Positions 19,868 to 28,569 are shown, counted from the stretch's first letter. The stretch: 64,000 bases of DNA from Dyadobacter diqingensis (GCF_024220585.1 NZ_JAMXKF010000001.1:1002033-1066032); one strand, 5' to 3'. A program made the numbers and translations. The notes: generated by a model not told the origin, from the sequence alone.

Positions 19868-20347
19868 ATGTATAATCTGGATGAGACAGATTGCAAAATA
19901 CTGCACTACCTGCAACAGGATGCTACGCTAAAAACACGGGAATTGTCCGAAAAATTAAATCTGTCGTACACACCTGTCTATGAACGGATCAGAAGACTTG
20001 AAAAGGAAGGAATCATCAAAAAATATGTCGCGCTGGTCGACAGAGAGAAAGTTGGCAAGAAGCTGATGGTGTTTTGTAATATCGCCCTTAAAGAACATTC
20101 ACTGACAATGGGAGAAAAGTTTGTGAAGGCAGTTCTGGCTATGCCCGAAGTAATGGAATGTTTTAATATCTCGGGCGACTACGACTTTCTACTCAAAATA
20201 GTCGTAAATGATATGTCTCAGTATCAGCACTTTTTAATGCAAAAGCTTGGCTCTCTTGAAAATATCGGCAGCTCGCATAGCTTGTTTGTGATGGGAGAAA
20301 TAAAAAATACCTCAGAGATAGAAATGCTTGATTCGAAGACAAAATGA
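19868..20347 (+). CDS. Lrp/AsnC-family transcriptional regulator
   Basis: The 159-residue protein has the standard layout: an N-terminal helix-turn-helix (residues 5-55, DETDCKILHYLQQDATLKTRELSEKLNLSYTPV region) and a C-terminal RAM/AsnC_trans_reg domain (residues about 68-145, MPEVMECFNISGDYDFLLKIVV). Such regulators sense amino acids and control amino-acid metabolism. It is divergent from metH and shares a palindrome-containing intergenic region, so methionine or a related amino acid is a plausible effector. That link is inference. Confidence 0.93.
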   Translation: MYNLDETDCKILHYLQQDATLKTRELSEKLNLSYTPVYERIRRLEKEGIIKKYVALVDREKVGKKLMVFCNIALKEHSLTMGEKFVKAVLAMPEVMECFNISGDYDFLLKIVVNDMSQYQHFLMQKLGSLENIGSSHSLFVMGEIKNTSEIEMLDSKTK

Positions 20348-20402
20348 GTCGGCGGTCGGCAGTCAGCAGTCAGCAGTCGGCTTTCGGCAGTCGGCAGTCG
20401 GC
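20348..20402. repeat. Short tandem heptamer-like repeat (GCAGTCG variants)
   Basis: About eight imperfect copies of a seven-base unit (CAGTCGG, CAGTCAG, CTTTCGG) follow directly after the Lrp gene stop codon. Its G+C content is clearly higher than its surroundings. No coding or promoter role is visible. Confidence 0.7.
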
Positions 20403-20532
20403 TGGGTGGCTCGGCGGACAGACTAATCCAAGAAATAATATTTTTAAATATCGGCGGAGCCACTTGGGTGGTTCCCCCCGATAGATGATAGCTGATCGCC
20501 GACAGCCAATCTAATGACTTGGAAAAAATAAA

Positions 20533-20565
20533 TACGGAGCCGGAAAATCCAGCCCCGTATTCCAA
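20533..20565 (-). terminator. Terminator of the PepSY-like lipoprotein gene
   Basis: AATACGG pairs with CCGTATT with further imperfect pairing (GCCGG with CCAGC) inside. On the minus strand the stem is followed by TTTATTTTTT, the usual T-run. It lies 20 bp after the stop codon. Confidence 0.65.
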
Positions 20566-20585
20566 CTCACCCCTAACAAAATTTT

Positions 20586-21209
20586 TCAATGTCTTTTCGG
20601 GCCTTTTCCTTTCAATGGTTTTTCCAGTTCTTTATTAAAACTGCCATCGGCATTGAATAAGAGTACTTTGATCTTGCTGTCAAGTACTATCCCCACGAAG
20701 TATTGTCCATCTGCATTTTTGCCCGCTTTTTTAACTTCGGCTCCTGCATAATTGGTTGTAATATATGTCGTTATCGCTGCCGGCAAGTCTGCAACGGCCA
20801 CTTCTGTCAGTTTTGCTTTTTGTGCATGACGTTTAAGTTCCTCTTTAAAAGTCCCGTCTGCGTTAAATATCAGCCCCTTCGGTGTTCCATCCGCCAGCAG
20901 TATTGAAACCACAATTTTACCACTTTCATCTTTGGCTGCAAACTTTATTTCCGACGACGGGTAAGTTGTTGATATATACGATGTAATGGATGCTGCCAGA
21001 TCAGCAACCGCCACTTCTGTTAATTTTCCTTTACAATTACGTGTAGTAACCGAATCAGATTCTACCGAAAAACGCGCTGCCGTTGTTGCCACGGTTTCCA
21101 AACTCACATCATCTGTATCAGTCGTAGGACTCATATCAGAGCTATCCTTTTGACAGGAAGCAAACCACAAACCCATCGAAGCGATGAGCATTACAACCAT
21201 CTTTTTCAT
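20586..21209 (-). CDS. Lipoprotein with two PepSY-like (DUF2874-type) repeats
   Basis: The 207-residue protein has a lipoprotein signal (residues 1-20, lipobox FASC). It then carries two homologous units of about 70 residues, at 64-131 and 137-204. Each runs KLTEVAVADLxxAIT.YI...Y...E, a strand with G.xxV.I, and LIFNADGTFKEEL or LLFNADGSFNKEL. This pattern fits the PepSY-like fold seen in small Bacteroidota periplasmic proteins, whose function is unknown. The repeat arose by internal duplication. The divergent upstream region holds a 15-bp inverted repeat. Confidence 0.8.
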   Translation of the reverse strand: MKKMVVMLIASMGLWFASCQKDSSDMSPTTDTDDVSLETVATTAARFSVESDSVTTRNCKGKLTEVAVADLAASITSYISTTYPSSEIKFAAKDESGKIVVSILLADGTPKGLIFNADGTFKEELKRHAQKAKLTEVAVADLPAAITTYITTNYAGAEVKKAGKNADGQYFVGIVLDSKIKVLLFNADGSFNKELEKPLKGKGPKRH

Positions 21210-21222
21210 AATCCGATTCGTT

Positions 21223-21377
21223 TTCAGTGTGAAATAGCGAAAGCTTTGTTGCTTTAACGGTCATTACGCCTCACAAAGGATCGTTGTTGCAAAGTGATTA
21301 ACTTTATTTAAAACTTTTTTCCAGTCTGGAATTCCGATAAAACTCATCCCGGCAAAACGAAACTATTTCACACTGAA
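21223..21377. repeat. 15-bp inverted repeat flanking 125 bp
   Basis: TTCAGTGTGAAATAG (21223-21237) recurs as its exact complement CTATTTCACACTGAA (21363-21377). The segment between has no gene. It sits in the 337-bp gap between the PepSY-like gene and the sigma factor gene. It may be two half-sites of a regulator or the ends of a small mobile element. Confidence 0.55.
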
Positions 21378-21546
21378 TATCAATTACATAATACTAAAAT
21401 ACACGTTCCGGGGAATTGATTTAAATATCAAAAAGATTAACTTAGCAAAAGATTTTTGTGGACCCGAAATTCTTTTGCAACAAATTATCAGACTTAGGCG
21501 TATCGCTTAGTACAGATTCATATCCTAACAATTTGACACCCTAACT

Positions 21547-22161
21547 TTGCTATTTGGTAAGAAATCTTCCTTTAATGAAAACGATTTCGGAACGGTCGTT
21601 TCTGCATGCATAGCTGGTAATAACCAGGCTCAAAGGTATCTGTATAAGCAGTTTTTCGGATACTCAAAAAGCATATGCCTGCGCTATACCTCAACGACAG
21701 AAGAGGCAGAGGAAGTATTGAATGAAGGTTTCCTCAAAGTGTTTAACAACATGGATAGGTACGACCTGGCACATCCGTTTAAAGCCTGGCTTCGTACGAT
21801 CATGGTGAATACGGCAATCAGTTATTACCGTAAACACAAAAAACACCACGAGGATATGATATCGCTTGAAGATGCACCATGTCCGCGTTTTGATGAAGAT
21901 GTAGTGAGCCAGATAACAGCGGAAGAAATTTTACAGCTAGTCCAGGGGATTAAGCCCATCTACAAAAACGTGTTCCTTTTATACGTTGTGGATGGATACA
22001 ACCACCGTGAAATAGCCGATCTATTGCAAATAAATGAGGCAACGGTACGCTCGCATTACGTGCGGGCCAGAGCCAGGTTGCAGCATTTAATAAAACAGCA
22101 TTACCCCCATCTTTTTCCAAGTGATTGGGGAATAAAGTCATTCAAGAGCAATGAAAACTGA
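21547..22161 (+). CDS. ECF-family RNA polymerase sigma factor
   Basis: The 204-residue protein has region 2 (EEAEEVLNEGFLKVFNNMDRYD, near residues 57-78) and region 4 (HREIADLLQINEATVRSHYVRARARLQHLI, near 160-190), with no region 1 or 3, as in ECF sigma factors. It directs RNA polymerase to a dedicated regulon. The only in-frame start is TTG at 21547, and there is an in-frame stop shortly upstream. Oddly, this TTG is the end of TAACTTTG (21542-21549), which looks like a -7 box; one of the two must be a coincidence. Its last 11 bases overlap the next gene, its probable partner. Confidence 0.88.
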   Translation: MLFGKKSSFNENDFGTVVSACIAGNNQAQRYLYKQFFGYSKSICLRYTSTTEEAEEVLNEGFLKVFNNMDRYDLAHPFKAWLRTIMVNTAISYYRKHKKHHEDMISLEDAPCPRFDEDVVSQITAEEILQLVQGIKPIYKNVFLLYVVDGYNHREIADLLQINEATVRSHYVRARARLQHLIKQHYPHLFPSDWGIKSFKSNEN

Positions 22162-23806
22162 TAAATTTGAAAAAACTATACGCCGGAAGCTAGAAAGCAT
22201 TACGCCCGATTTTCATGAAGATGACTGGACGAAAATGCAGAACTACATGAATGCCCATACGCCTCCAACGTTTTGGCAGCAGTATAGTTCGTGGCTGGGT
22301 TATGCGGCGGCCGCCACGGTGACCACCGTCATGGCGTTTATGTATGTGAACCAGCTTTCGCAGAACAATCACCTGCTAAGTGATGTGAAGCAGCTGCAAA
22401 ACCAGATCGAGGTTATAAAAAACAGCCCTGCGGTTGTGCAGAAAACGGATACGGTATACATCGTTCAGCAGCAAGCTGCTGAGCATCAATCAAATGAGTA
22501 CACCCAGAAAAATCAAAGAGAAGAAAGATTTGCACCACAGCAGGATAACAGCAATACTCAGGAATCCATCGCGCAAACAGCGGTTAGGGAGACAGGCGTA
22601 GAATCAAATTCCTCAAACAATCTGGTTAAACCGGAATCATCCGCAAACGGATTAAAACCGGAACTAAATCAAAATCGCAAACTGCTCTCGGGTACTGAAA
22701 AAACGGATCATCGGAATAACGTAAAAGAAGAAGTTACGGCAAGTCCTGAAAATATTGCTCAAAACAAAACAGGTAATGAAATTGCGGCTACAAATGAAAC
22801 TGAGATCAATACCGGTAACAATTCAGGCGTTTCAAACAAAACCGGTGGTCGCGGTTCTAATGGAAACACAGGAAGAGGTAGTATTTATGGAGGGATCAAT
22901 AATGTTCCGGCTAACAACCCGGCCCATAACAGTGTAGTTTTCACAAAAACACTGGATGAAAAATTTGATCAGATTGCCACACAGACGCCGGTTCAGCAGA
23001 ACAATTACCAGACGGTTTCCCGCAGGATGCAGTATGCGCTCGCACACCGTATTGCGCCAAAACAGGTAAAAAATGTGTTGCTGGCAGCCAATCCGCCGAC
23101 TGTTAAACAGCCTGAATCTCAAAAGAACGTCACTTCAACCAAAAAAGCAGAAACAACAATACCGAAACTGAATCTGAAAGTTCCTTACCGTTTTGGTTTT
23201 GCCCAGCAGTGGGAAGGAAAAAATCAGGTACGGACTGTCGTTGCCGAGGTGGTTGTATCCAAGCATTTCTCTTTTTCAACGGGTTTAAGCTGGTTAAAAA
23301 TAAAGGCGAAAGACTTTTATTCGGAAAAAAATTACCGGGAAAAAACACAGAAGAATTTCCGGGAAGATTTTAAACCCAAAGCAATGCCTTTCGAAGGAAT
23401 TGAAAATATCAATATCAAACCTTCGGTCGTACAAATTCCGCTAACGGTTGCTTACAGAAACGAACTTAAAAACAACTTCACCTTTTTTGTAGGCGCCGGA
23501 ACAAACTTTACTGTCAAACAAGAGCAGGATGTAGCATTCGACTGTTACAGAGATATTTATATTCAGACAAGCCCAAAACCATATATTTTACGGAACATCC
23601 GTCGTGAGCAGACAACAGAAAAAATGAATTTAAATCTGGTCAATTCATTGAATTTCTCAGCAGGAATAGAAAAAAGCTGGCATCCGGTGGTCTTACAGGC
23701 CGAAGGTTATCTTTACACTTATTTTTCACCGCTTTCTCCGCAAACATCACGCAGCGGCCCAGGCTTTAAAATTAAGCTTTTGTACCAGATCGGGAAGAAA
23801 ATGTAA
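22151..23806 (+). CDS. Membrane-anchored protein with C-terminal beta-barrel-like domain, probable partner of the ECF sigma factor
   Basis: The 551-residue protein begins with a short acidic/helical cytoplasmic part (residues 1-45, ending near DDWTKMQNYM). One membrane helix follows (about 50-70, WLGYAAAATVTTVMAFMYVN), then a coiled-coil stretch and a long Asn/Thr/Gln-rich linker (90-330). The C-terminal 200 residues look like a porin-type outer-membrane domain (VVVSKHFSFSTGLSWLKIK, FTFFVGAGTNFT, FSAGIEKSWHPVVLQAEGYL). The N-terminal layout and the 11-bp overlap with the sigma gene suggest an anti-sigma role. Spanning both membranes would be unusual; this is inference. Confidence 0.75.
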   Translation: MKTDKFEKTIRRKLESITPDFHEDDWTKMQNYMNAHTPPTFWQQYSSWLGYAAAATVTTVMAFMYVNQLSQNNHLLSDVKQLQNQIEVIKNSPAVVQKTDTVYIVQQQAAEHQSNEYTQKNQREERFAPQQDNSNTQESIAQTAVRETGVESNSSNNLVKPESSANGLKPELNQNRKLLSGTEKTDHRNNVKEEVTASPENIAQNKTGNEIAATNETEINTGNNSGVSNKTGGRGSNGNTGRGSIYGGINNVPANNPAHNSVVFTKTLDEKFDQIATQTPVQQNNYQTVSRRMQYALAHRIAPKQVKNVLLAANPPTVKQPESQKNVTSTKKAETTIPKLNLKVPYRFGFAQQWEGKNQVRTVVAEVVVSKHFSFSTGLSWLKIKAKDFYSEKNYREKTQKNFREDFKPKAMPFEGIENINIKPSVVQIPLTVAYRNELKNNFTFFVGAGTNFTVKQEQDVAFDCYRDIYIQTSPKPYILRNIRREQTTEKMNLNLVNSLNFSAGIEKSWHPVVLQAEGYLYTYFSPLSPQTSRSGPGFKIKLLYQIGKKM

Positions 23807-23898
23807 AAACCTGTCACAACGAATATGAACAGATTAATGAAAAGATGTTCATGAAAAGACCTATTTTTGGTTTTTATTAACCTTATGACAGTTCGCTT

Positions 23899-24786
23899 TT
23901 GAAATTTGCTGCAATAGATATTGGATCCAATGGTGCCCGTATGCAAATATCTTCGGTTTTGCATGACGAAGGAATCACACGGCTTAAAAAAGTTGAGTAC
24001 GTACGTTTCCCGCTCCGACTCGGACATGATGTTTTTACAGAGGGAAGAATTTCTCCGCTGAGTGAAGACCGTATGATCAAACTGATGCTTTCGTATCAGC
24101 TGCTTATGGAGCTTCACGAGGTTGAAGACTACATGGCCTGCGCCACTTCCGCCATGCGGGAAGCCGAAAACGGCTACGACGTACGAGCGAATATCGAACA
24201 AAGAACAGGCATACATATCCAGATTATAGACGGTCAGCGCGAGGCCGAACTTGTAAATAACGTCGTTGTCAAATCGCTGAGCGAGGGACAATATCTGCAC
24301 ATTGATGTAGGTGGCGGCAGCACGGAGCTGAACCTTTATCAGGACCGTAAAAAAATAATCGCCAAATCATTCAAACTGGGATCGGTTCGTCTGCTCGAAG
24401 GAAAAGAGTCCAAAACGGCCTTTCAGAAAATGCAGGAATGGATCACGAAAAATGTTGATCATTCACAGCCGATTGAAGCCGTTGGAACCGGAGGAAATAT
24501 CAACAAACTCTTTGATCTTTCGTCCAAGTTATCGGAAAGCTCAACAAGCCTTGACGAAATTCTGCGTATGCGAAATTATATCGCGCAGTTTACCCTGGCC
24601 GAAAGAATCAATAAATTACAATTGAACCCCGACCGTGCCGATGTTATCGTGCCAGCAGGCGATATTTATACTTCTGCCATGAAATGGGCAGGAGCGGAAG
24701 TTATTCACGTACCTGACGTAGGATTGAAAGACGGAATGCTTCAATTACTTTACGACAGAGCATGCAGAAAAAAGAGGGCCTGGTGA
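23899..24786 (+). CDS. Ppx/GppA-family exopolyphosphatase or pppGpp phosphohydrolase
   Basis: Ppx/GppA enzymes degrade polyphosphate or hydrolyse pppGpp. The 295-residue protein is the short form with only the two actin-like domains. The phosphate-1 loop is AIDIGSNGARMQIS (residues 4-17), the middle motif is ATSAMREAENG, and the phosphate-2 loop is IDVGGGSTEL near 134-143. The start is TTG, because the nearest upstream ATG runs into a stop after five codons. The substrate cannot be decided from sequence. Confidence 0.9.
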   Translation: MKFAAIDIGSNGARMQISSVLHDEGITRLKKVEYVRFPLRLGHDVFTEGRISPLSEDRMIKLMLSYQLLMELHEVEDYMACATSAMREAENGYDVRANIEQRTGIHIQIIDGQREAELVNNVVVKSLSEGQYLHIDVGGGSTELNLYQDRKKIIAKSFKLGSVRLLEGKESKTAFQKMQEWITKNVDHSQPIEAVGTGGNINKLFDLSSKLSESSTSLDEILRMRNYIAQFTLAERINKLQLNPDRADVIVPAGDIYTSAMKWAGAEVIHVPDVGLKDGMLQLLYDRACRKKRAW

Positions 24787-24801
24787 ATAAGCCCTCTTTT
24801 C
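24769..24801 (+). terminator. Terminator overlapping the end of the Ppx/GppA gene
   Basis: AAAGAGGGC (24771-24779) pairs with GCCCTCTTT (24791-24799) around an 11-base loop. The T-run is short but present. The left arm lies within the last codons of the gene. Confidence 0.6.
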
Positions 24802-24822
24802 AAGAAAAAGTATATGGTATTA

Positions 24823-25191
24823 TTACCAGACCTGTTCAAGATCCTTAGAAGTGTATTTATGATTTCGATCAATAAATACACTTTTTTTGCTTTCACGTTT
24901 AAGTGATAGCGGATTCTTCTTTCCAATTTTTGACATAATCGCAACAGGTACCAGAACGATAAAGAATACAACCGACAATAAAATCCGTCCATTGATCGCA
25001 CCCAGTATCTCTGCGATTTTATACCATCCTTTTACGATAAGGTCTCCGGCAACCGGAATAGCGATGCTGATCACACCAACTGCCGCAGCTCCGATCAGGA
25101 AATAGGGATAACGCGATTTGAAAATAAAATATAATACGACCAGACCGGTTACGATAACCAGCTGCGCTTTGGTTTTTTCTGACTCACTCAT
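24823..25191 (-). CDS. SxtJ-like small membrane protein
   Basis: The 122-residue protein has two or three membrane helices (residues 9-24, 28-48 and 66-87) and a basic soluble tail (about 88-122, ending KDLEQVW). The size, helix spacing and neighbourhood (carbamoyltransferase, SGNH hydrolase, DUF5989) match the SxtJ family, named after a protein of unknown function in the saxitoxin cluster. It is separated from DUF5989 by a strong hairpin, so it may be transcribed partly on its own. Confidence 0.75.
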   Translation of the reverse strand: MSESEKTKAQLVIVTGLVVLYFIFKSRYPYFLIGAAAVGVISIAIPVAGDLIVKGWYKIAEILGAINGRILLSVVFFIVLVPVAIMSKIGKKNPLSLKRESKKSVFIDRNHKYTSKDLEQVW

Positions 25192-25263
25192 TTGTTTAGA
25201 TATAGGATATGAAAAACCCGGACCAACATATGAGAAGACATATGCAGTCCTGTTAGCAATTGA

Positions 25264-25300
25264 TAAAAACCGTCAGCAGATGAACTGCTGACGGTTTTTG
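25264..25300 (-). terminator. Strong hairpin between DUF5989 and the SxtJ-like gene
   Basis: AAAAACCGTCAGCAG (25265-25279) and CTGCTGACGGTTTTT (25285-25299) form a perfect 15-bp stem with loop ATGAA. On the minus strand it ends in TTTTT. It would stop or attenuate transcription coming from the carbamoyltransferase side. Confidence 0.85.
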
Positions 25301-25304
25301 AGTT

Positions 25305-25454
25305 TTAGAATAAGGTATAGATAAACGGTGCAACTGCTGAACCACCGCCGATTACGATCAATACACCAATTAATAGCAATACGATAATGACAGGAGCAAG
25401 CCACCATTTCTTGCGTTCCTTCATAAATGCAAATAAGTCTGTTAAAAAATCCAT
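25305..25454 (-). CDS. DUF5989-family small membrane protein
   Basis: The 49-residue protein reads MDFLTDLFAFMKERKKWWLA at the start and continues as one hydrophobic helix (residues 22-43, rich in Val, Ile and Leu with GGG) ending FIYTLF. This is the characteristic DUF5989 pattern, a short amphipathic start with KKWW before a single helix. DUF5989 is found beside carbamoyltransferases and SxtJ in many bacteria, and its function is unknown. The gene lies 28 bp after the SGNH hydrolase gene. I translated it by hand because it is short. Confidence 0.85.
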   Translation of the reverse strand: MDFLTDLFAFMKERKKWWLAPVIIVLLLIGVLIVIGGGSAVAPFIYTLF

Positions 25455-25482
25455 CTCTTATGTATGTTTTAATATAAAATTA

Positions 25483-26604
25483 TCACTTTTTTTTCATACT
25501 ATCAAAAAGCCTGTCAGCAATCAATCCATTGAGAATTGCGCTTCCGTGGCCATCATTTTTACCTACAACACGGTCTTTTTCAGGTATTTTAGCAATACCA
25601 TCATTTAAAGTAACCACAGTAACGCCATGCGCACGAAGGTAATCTTCAACCGGCTTCGTGTAAGCTGCACTTTTATCCAACTGGAACAAGAACGGAATAA
25701 AAACAGCATACATTTTAGCACCGGTACTGTCTTTATACGCCACCATTTTAGATAAGTCACGCAGGTGAGCATTTAACACGGTGGTATCCGTGTAAGCAGT
25801 CTGCACAAATTTTTCAAACGTGCTGAACGCCGTATGCGGAAGCTGCCAGTAAATAAAGTTTGGCAAATAAAATCTTTTCACCAAAGTAGCCATCGGGCCT
25901 TTCAGGTCGCCATAAGGTGCGGCACCCGATAGTGAGAGTCCTTTTTCCCTGCCTACTTTTTCAATGTCATTTGGGAAATACTGAAGAACAATAACATCCG
26001 GTTTCACTGGAAATTCTTCAAGACGCTTGGCTTCATCACGCGTATCTGCGCCTGAAACACCAAGATTATAAACAGTATATTCCGATTTACCCAGTTTCTC
26101 TTCAAGCTTGTCAGAGAAACGTTCAGAAACATTTTCGAGACCATGCCCGGCTGCGAAAGAATCTCCTACAACAAGTACCTGCTTTTTACCGGATTGCCCG
26201 GTTACTTCCTTGTCATGATAACCCAGCTTATTGACCGGATTCCAATATTTTTCCCACCAGATCTGCGAAGCCTTTGAAAGTACGCCTTCATGGCTTTGCG
26301 GAACATACATGAAAATAATTTCAAGGAAAATCAGCGTGATAATCAACGGTATGCTGATGGTTACAATATTTGCAACAAGGCCTTTTGCTTTGGTTTTGAC
26401 AATACCGTAATAAAATATTCTCAGGATTTCAATAACAATCAAAAGCCAGAAAAACGTCTTTGTCAGACGGATATACCAGTTATCACTTTGCGGAGCACCA
26501 GGAAAATCAAAGGTGACGTGAAAACGATCCGGATAAAAAAGAAAAACAAACAATACGCCCAGAAAAAGTATCCGGATGAGACTGGTAACAATTTTAGATG
26601 CCAT
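25483..26604 (-). CDS. Membrane-anchored SGNH/GDSL hydrolase
   Basis: The 373-residue protein has three N-terminal membrane helices (residues about 6-22, 46-65 and 78-98). An extracytoplasmic SGNH domain follows, with block I VVGDSFAAGHG (nucleophile Ser near 148), the NLGVSGADT block and QYFPNDI (Asn block). The C-terminal catalytic pair lies in GKNDGHGSAILNG (Asp-x-His). Such enzymes act as esterases or O-acetyltransferases on envelope glycans or lipids. Its place next to a carbamoyltransferase suggests that both decorate the same surface molecule, which is inference. Confidence 0.86.
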   Translation of the reverse strand: MASKIVTSLIRILFLGVLFVFLFYPDRFHVTFDFPGAPQSDNWYIRLTKTFFWLLIVIEILRIFYYGIVKTKAKGLVANIVTISIPLIITLIFLEIIFMYVPQSHEGVLSKASQIWWEKYWNPVNKLGYHDKEVTGQSGKKQVLVVGDSFAAGHGLENVSERFSDKLEEKLGKSEYTVYNLGVSGADTRDEAKRLEEFPVKPDVIVLQYFPNDIEKVGREKGLSLSGAAPYGDLKGPMATLVKRFYLPNFIYWQLPHTAFSTFEKFVQTAYTDTTVLNAHLRDLSKMVAYKDSTGAKMYAVFIPFLFQLDKSAAYTKPVEDYLRAHGVTVVTLNDGIAKIPEKDRVVGKNDGHGSAILNGLIADRLFDSMKKK

Positions 26605-26650
26605 AAAATAAACAGTGCGCGTTAAATAAATCGGGTTAAATGTATCGGAT

Positions 26651-28513
26651 CTAATCTAAAACGAATTCTTCCTGCCAGTTATCTTTCTCCATCCATTCCG
26701 GCTGCTTTTTCTTGTCAAAAATGTGATTTCCGACAACCAGATAATCCATCTCAGTTCTCATGAAACAGCGGTATGCGTCATTTGGCGTACATACGATAGG
26801 TTCGCCACGTACGTTGAAACTCGTGTTTACTACCACGGCATAACCAGTCAGTTTTTTGAAAGAATTGATCAGTTCATAATAACGCGGATTGGTATCCTGA
26901 TGAACTGTCTGAATCCTTGCCGAATAGTCAATATGGGTAATAGAAGGTAAATCCGAACGCTCGAAATACAATTTCTCACGCAAATCCATCGCATTGTAGT
27001 TCGCCGGAACAGGCTTCCTTCTGCTTTCTGCTACCGGATGCACCAGCAACATATAGGGAGAAGTACCATCATAATCAAAATAATCCGCACAATCCTCGGC
27101 AAGAACCGAAGGCGCAAAAGGACGGAATGATTCGCGGTACTTGATTTTCAAATTCAATTTCTTCTGCATTTCAGCATTTCTAGGATCTCCCAGAATACTT
27201 CTTCCGCCTAATGCACGAGGCCCGAATTCCATTCGTCCCTGAACCCAGCCCACAACATTACCCTCAGAAAGTAATTTTGCAGCATCATCGGCCAGTTCTT
27301 TGAAGTTCTCGTAATGGGTAGAAACTGCCTTGTATTTTTTGGCAGCCAGTTCCACTTCCAGGTCCGAGAAAGTTGGACCCAGGTAAGACCCGCGCATTGC
27401 ATCAGCCTTCCAGGTCACCTTGCGTTCCCGTCCGAAGAAAATATGGTATGCCGCCTGCGCCGCACCCAAGGCCCCGCCTGCGTCACCCGCAGCCGGCTGA
27501 ATAAATATTTCCTTGAAGATATTTGCCTTTTGAAGTTTACCGTTCGAAACGCAATTTAAAGCCACACCACCTGCCATACATAAGTAATCGGCGCCGGTCA
27601 AACGTTTGGCTTCTTTTGCCATACGGATTACGGCTTCCTCGGTAATGTTCTGAATTGCAAGCCCTAAATTACAATGAACGGCTTCCAGGGCGTCTTCCGG
27701 TTTTCTGGTCTTAAAGCCGAAAAGAGCTTCCCATTTATGCTCGTTGACCATCTTCAGGCCGGTAGCATAGTCAAAATATTCCTGATCAAGCCAGACTGAA
27801 CCATCTTCTTTTAGTTCAATTAATTCTTCAAGAATGATTTTCTCATATTTCGCAATATCCGGTGATGTTGGGTCACCATAGGGCGCCAATCCCATCAGTT
27901 TATATTCACCCGAATTAACCCGGAAACCGAGGAAATAAGTAAATGCAGAATACAGCAATCCAAGCGAATGGGGGAATCGTAATTCTTTAAGATTGGTGAT
28001 ATCTTTTCCTTCGCCCAGACAAATCGACGCAGTTGCCCATTCGCCGACTCCATCAATCGTTAAAATCGCTGATTTTTCAAATGGAGAAGGATAATAAGCA
28101 CTTGCCGCGTGCGACAAATGATGCTCCGGAAAGAGCATTTTCACCGGTTTCTTTTTATCGTAACCAAGCTTAACAAGCTCTTCATTGATCAGGCGTTTCA
28201 GGAACATTTTCTCCTTAATCCACACTGGCATAGCCGTTAAGAAAGACCTTATTCCTTTCGGAGCAAAGGCGTAATAAGTTTCCAGTAACCTTTCGAATTT
28301 TAAAAGAGGCTTGTCATAAAAGACAATGGCGTCCAGTTCATTTAATGAAATACCTCCGTATTCCATACAAAAACTTACCGCATTGGAAGGGAAACCCGGA
28401 TCGTGCTTTTTTCTTGTAAAACGTTCTTCCTGAGCTGCTGCTATTATTTCACCATTTTCGATAAGCGCGGCCGCTGAGTCATGGTAAAAAGCCGAAATCC
28501 CTAAAATTTTCAT
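26651..28513 (-). CDS. NodU/CmcH/TobZ-family carbamoyltransferase
   Basis: Enzymes of this family transfer a carbamoyl group from carbamoyl phosphate, through carbamoyl-AMP, to hydroxyl groups of sugars or antibiotics. The 620-residue length is normal. The N-terminal Kae1-like domain has GISAFYHDSAAALI (residues 4-17) and metal-binding HHLSHAASAYY near 130. The IDGVGEWATAS segment follows near 155. The C-terminal YrdC-like part has EFGPRALGGRSILGDPR near 436-452 and NTSFNVRGEPIVCTP near 560-574. It heads the four-gene locus with an SGNH hydrolase, DUF5989 and SxtJ-like protein, 46 bp before the hydrolase. The substrate is unknown. Confidence 0.93.
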   Translation of the reverse strand: MKILGISAFYHDSAAALIENGEIIAAAQEERFTRKKHDPGFPSNAVSFCMEYGGISLNELDAIVFYDKPLLKFERLLETYYAFAPKGIRSFLTAMPVWIKEKMFLKRLINEELVKLGYDKKKPVKMLFPEHHLSHAASAYYPSPFEKSAILTIDGVGEWATASICLGEGKDITNLKELRFPHSLGLLYSAFTYFLGFRVNSGEYKLMGLAPYGDPTSPDIAKYEKIILEELIELKEDGSVWLDQEYFDYATGLKMVNEHKWEALFGFKTRKPEDALEAVHCNLGLAIQNITEEAVIRMAKEAKRLTGADYLCMAGGVALNCVSNGKLQKANIFKEIFIQPAAGDAGGALGAAQAAYHIFFGRERKVTWKADAMRGSYLGPTFSDLEVELAAKKYKAVSTHYENFKELADDAAKLLSEGNVVGWVQGRMEFGPRALGGRSILGDPRNAEMQKKLNLKIKYRESFRPFAPSVLAEDCADYFDYDGTSPYMLLVHPVAESRRKPVPANYNAMDLREKLYFERSDLPSITHIDYSARIQTVHQDTNPRYYELINSFKKLTGYAVVVNTSFNVRGEPIVCTPNDAYRCFMRTEMDYLVVGNHIFDKKKQPEWMEKDNWQEEFVLD

Positions 28514-28569
28514 TGAGTATTGATTAATGAATTAAATTCCTAGTGTGAATGTGACTGACAATTGAGCGT

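Noticed and set aside
21542..21549. TAACTTTG as promoter -7 box of the sigma gene
   Set aside because: It overlaps the only possible start codon (TTG 21547), and no TTG is found at the -33 spacing, so a real promoter here is unlikely unless the transcript starts within the coding region.
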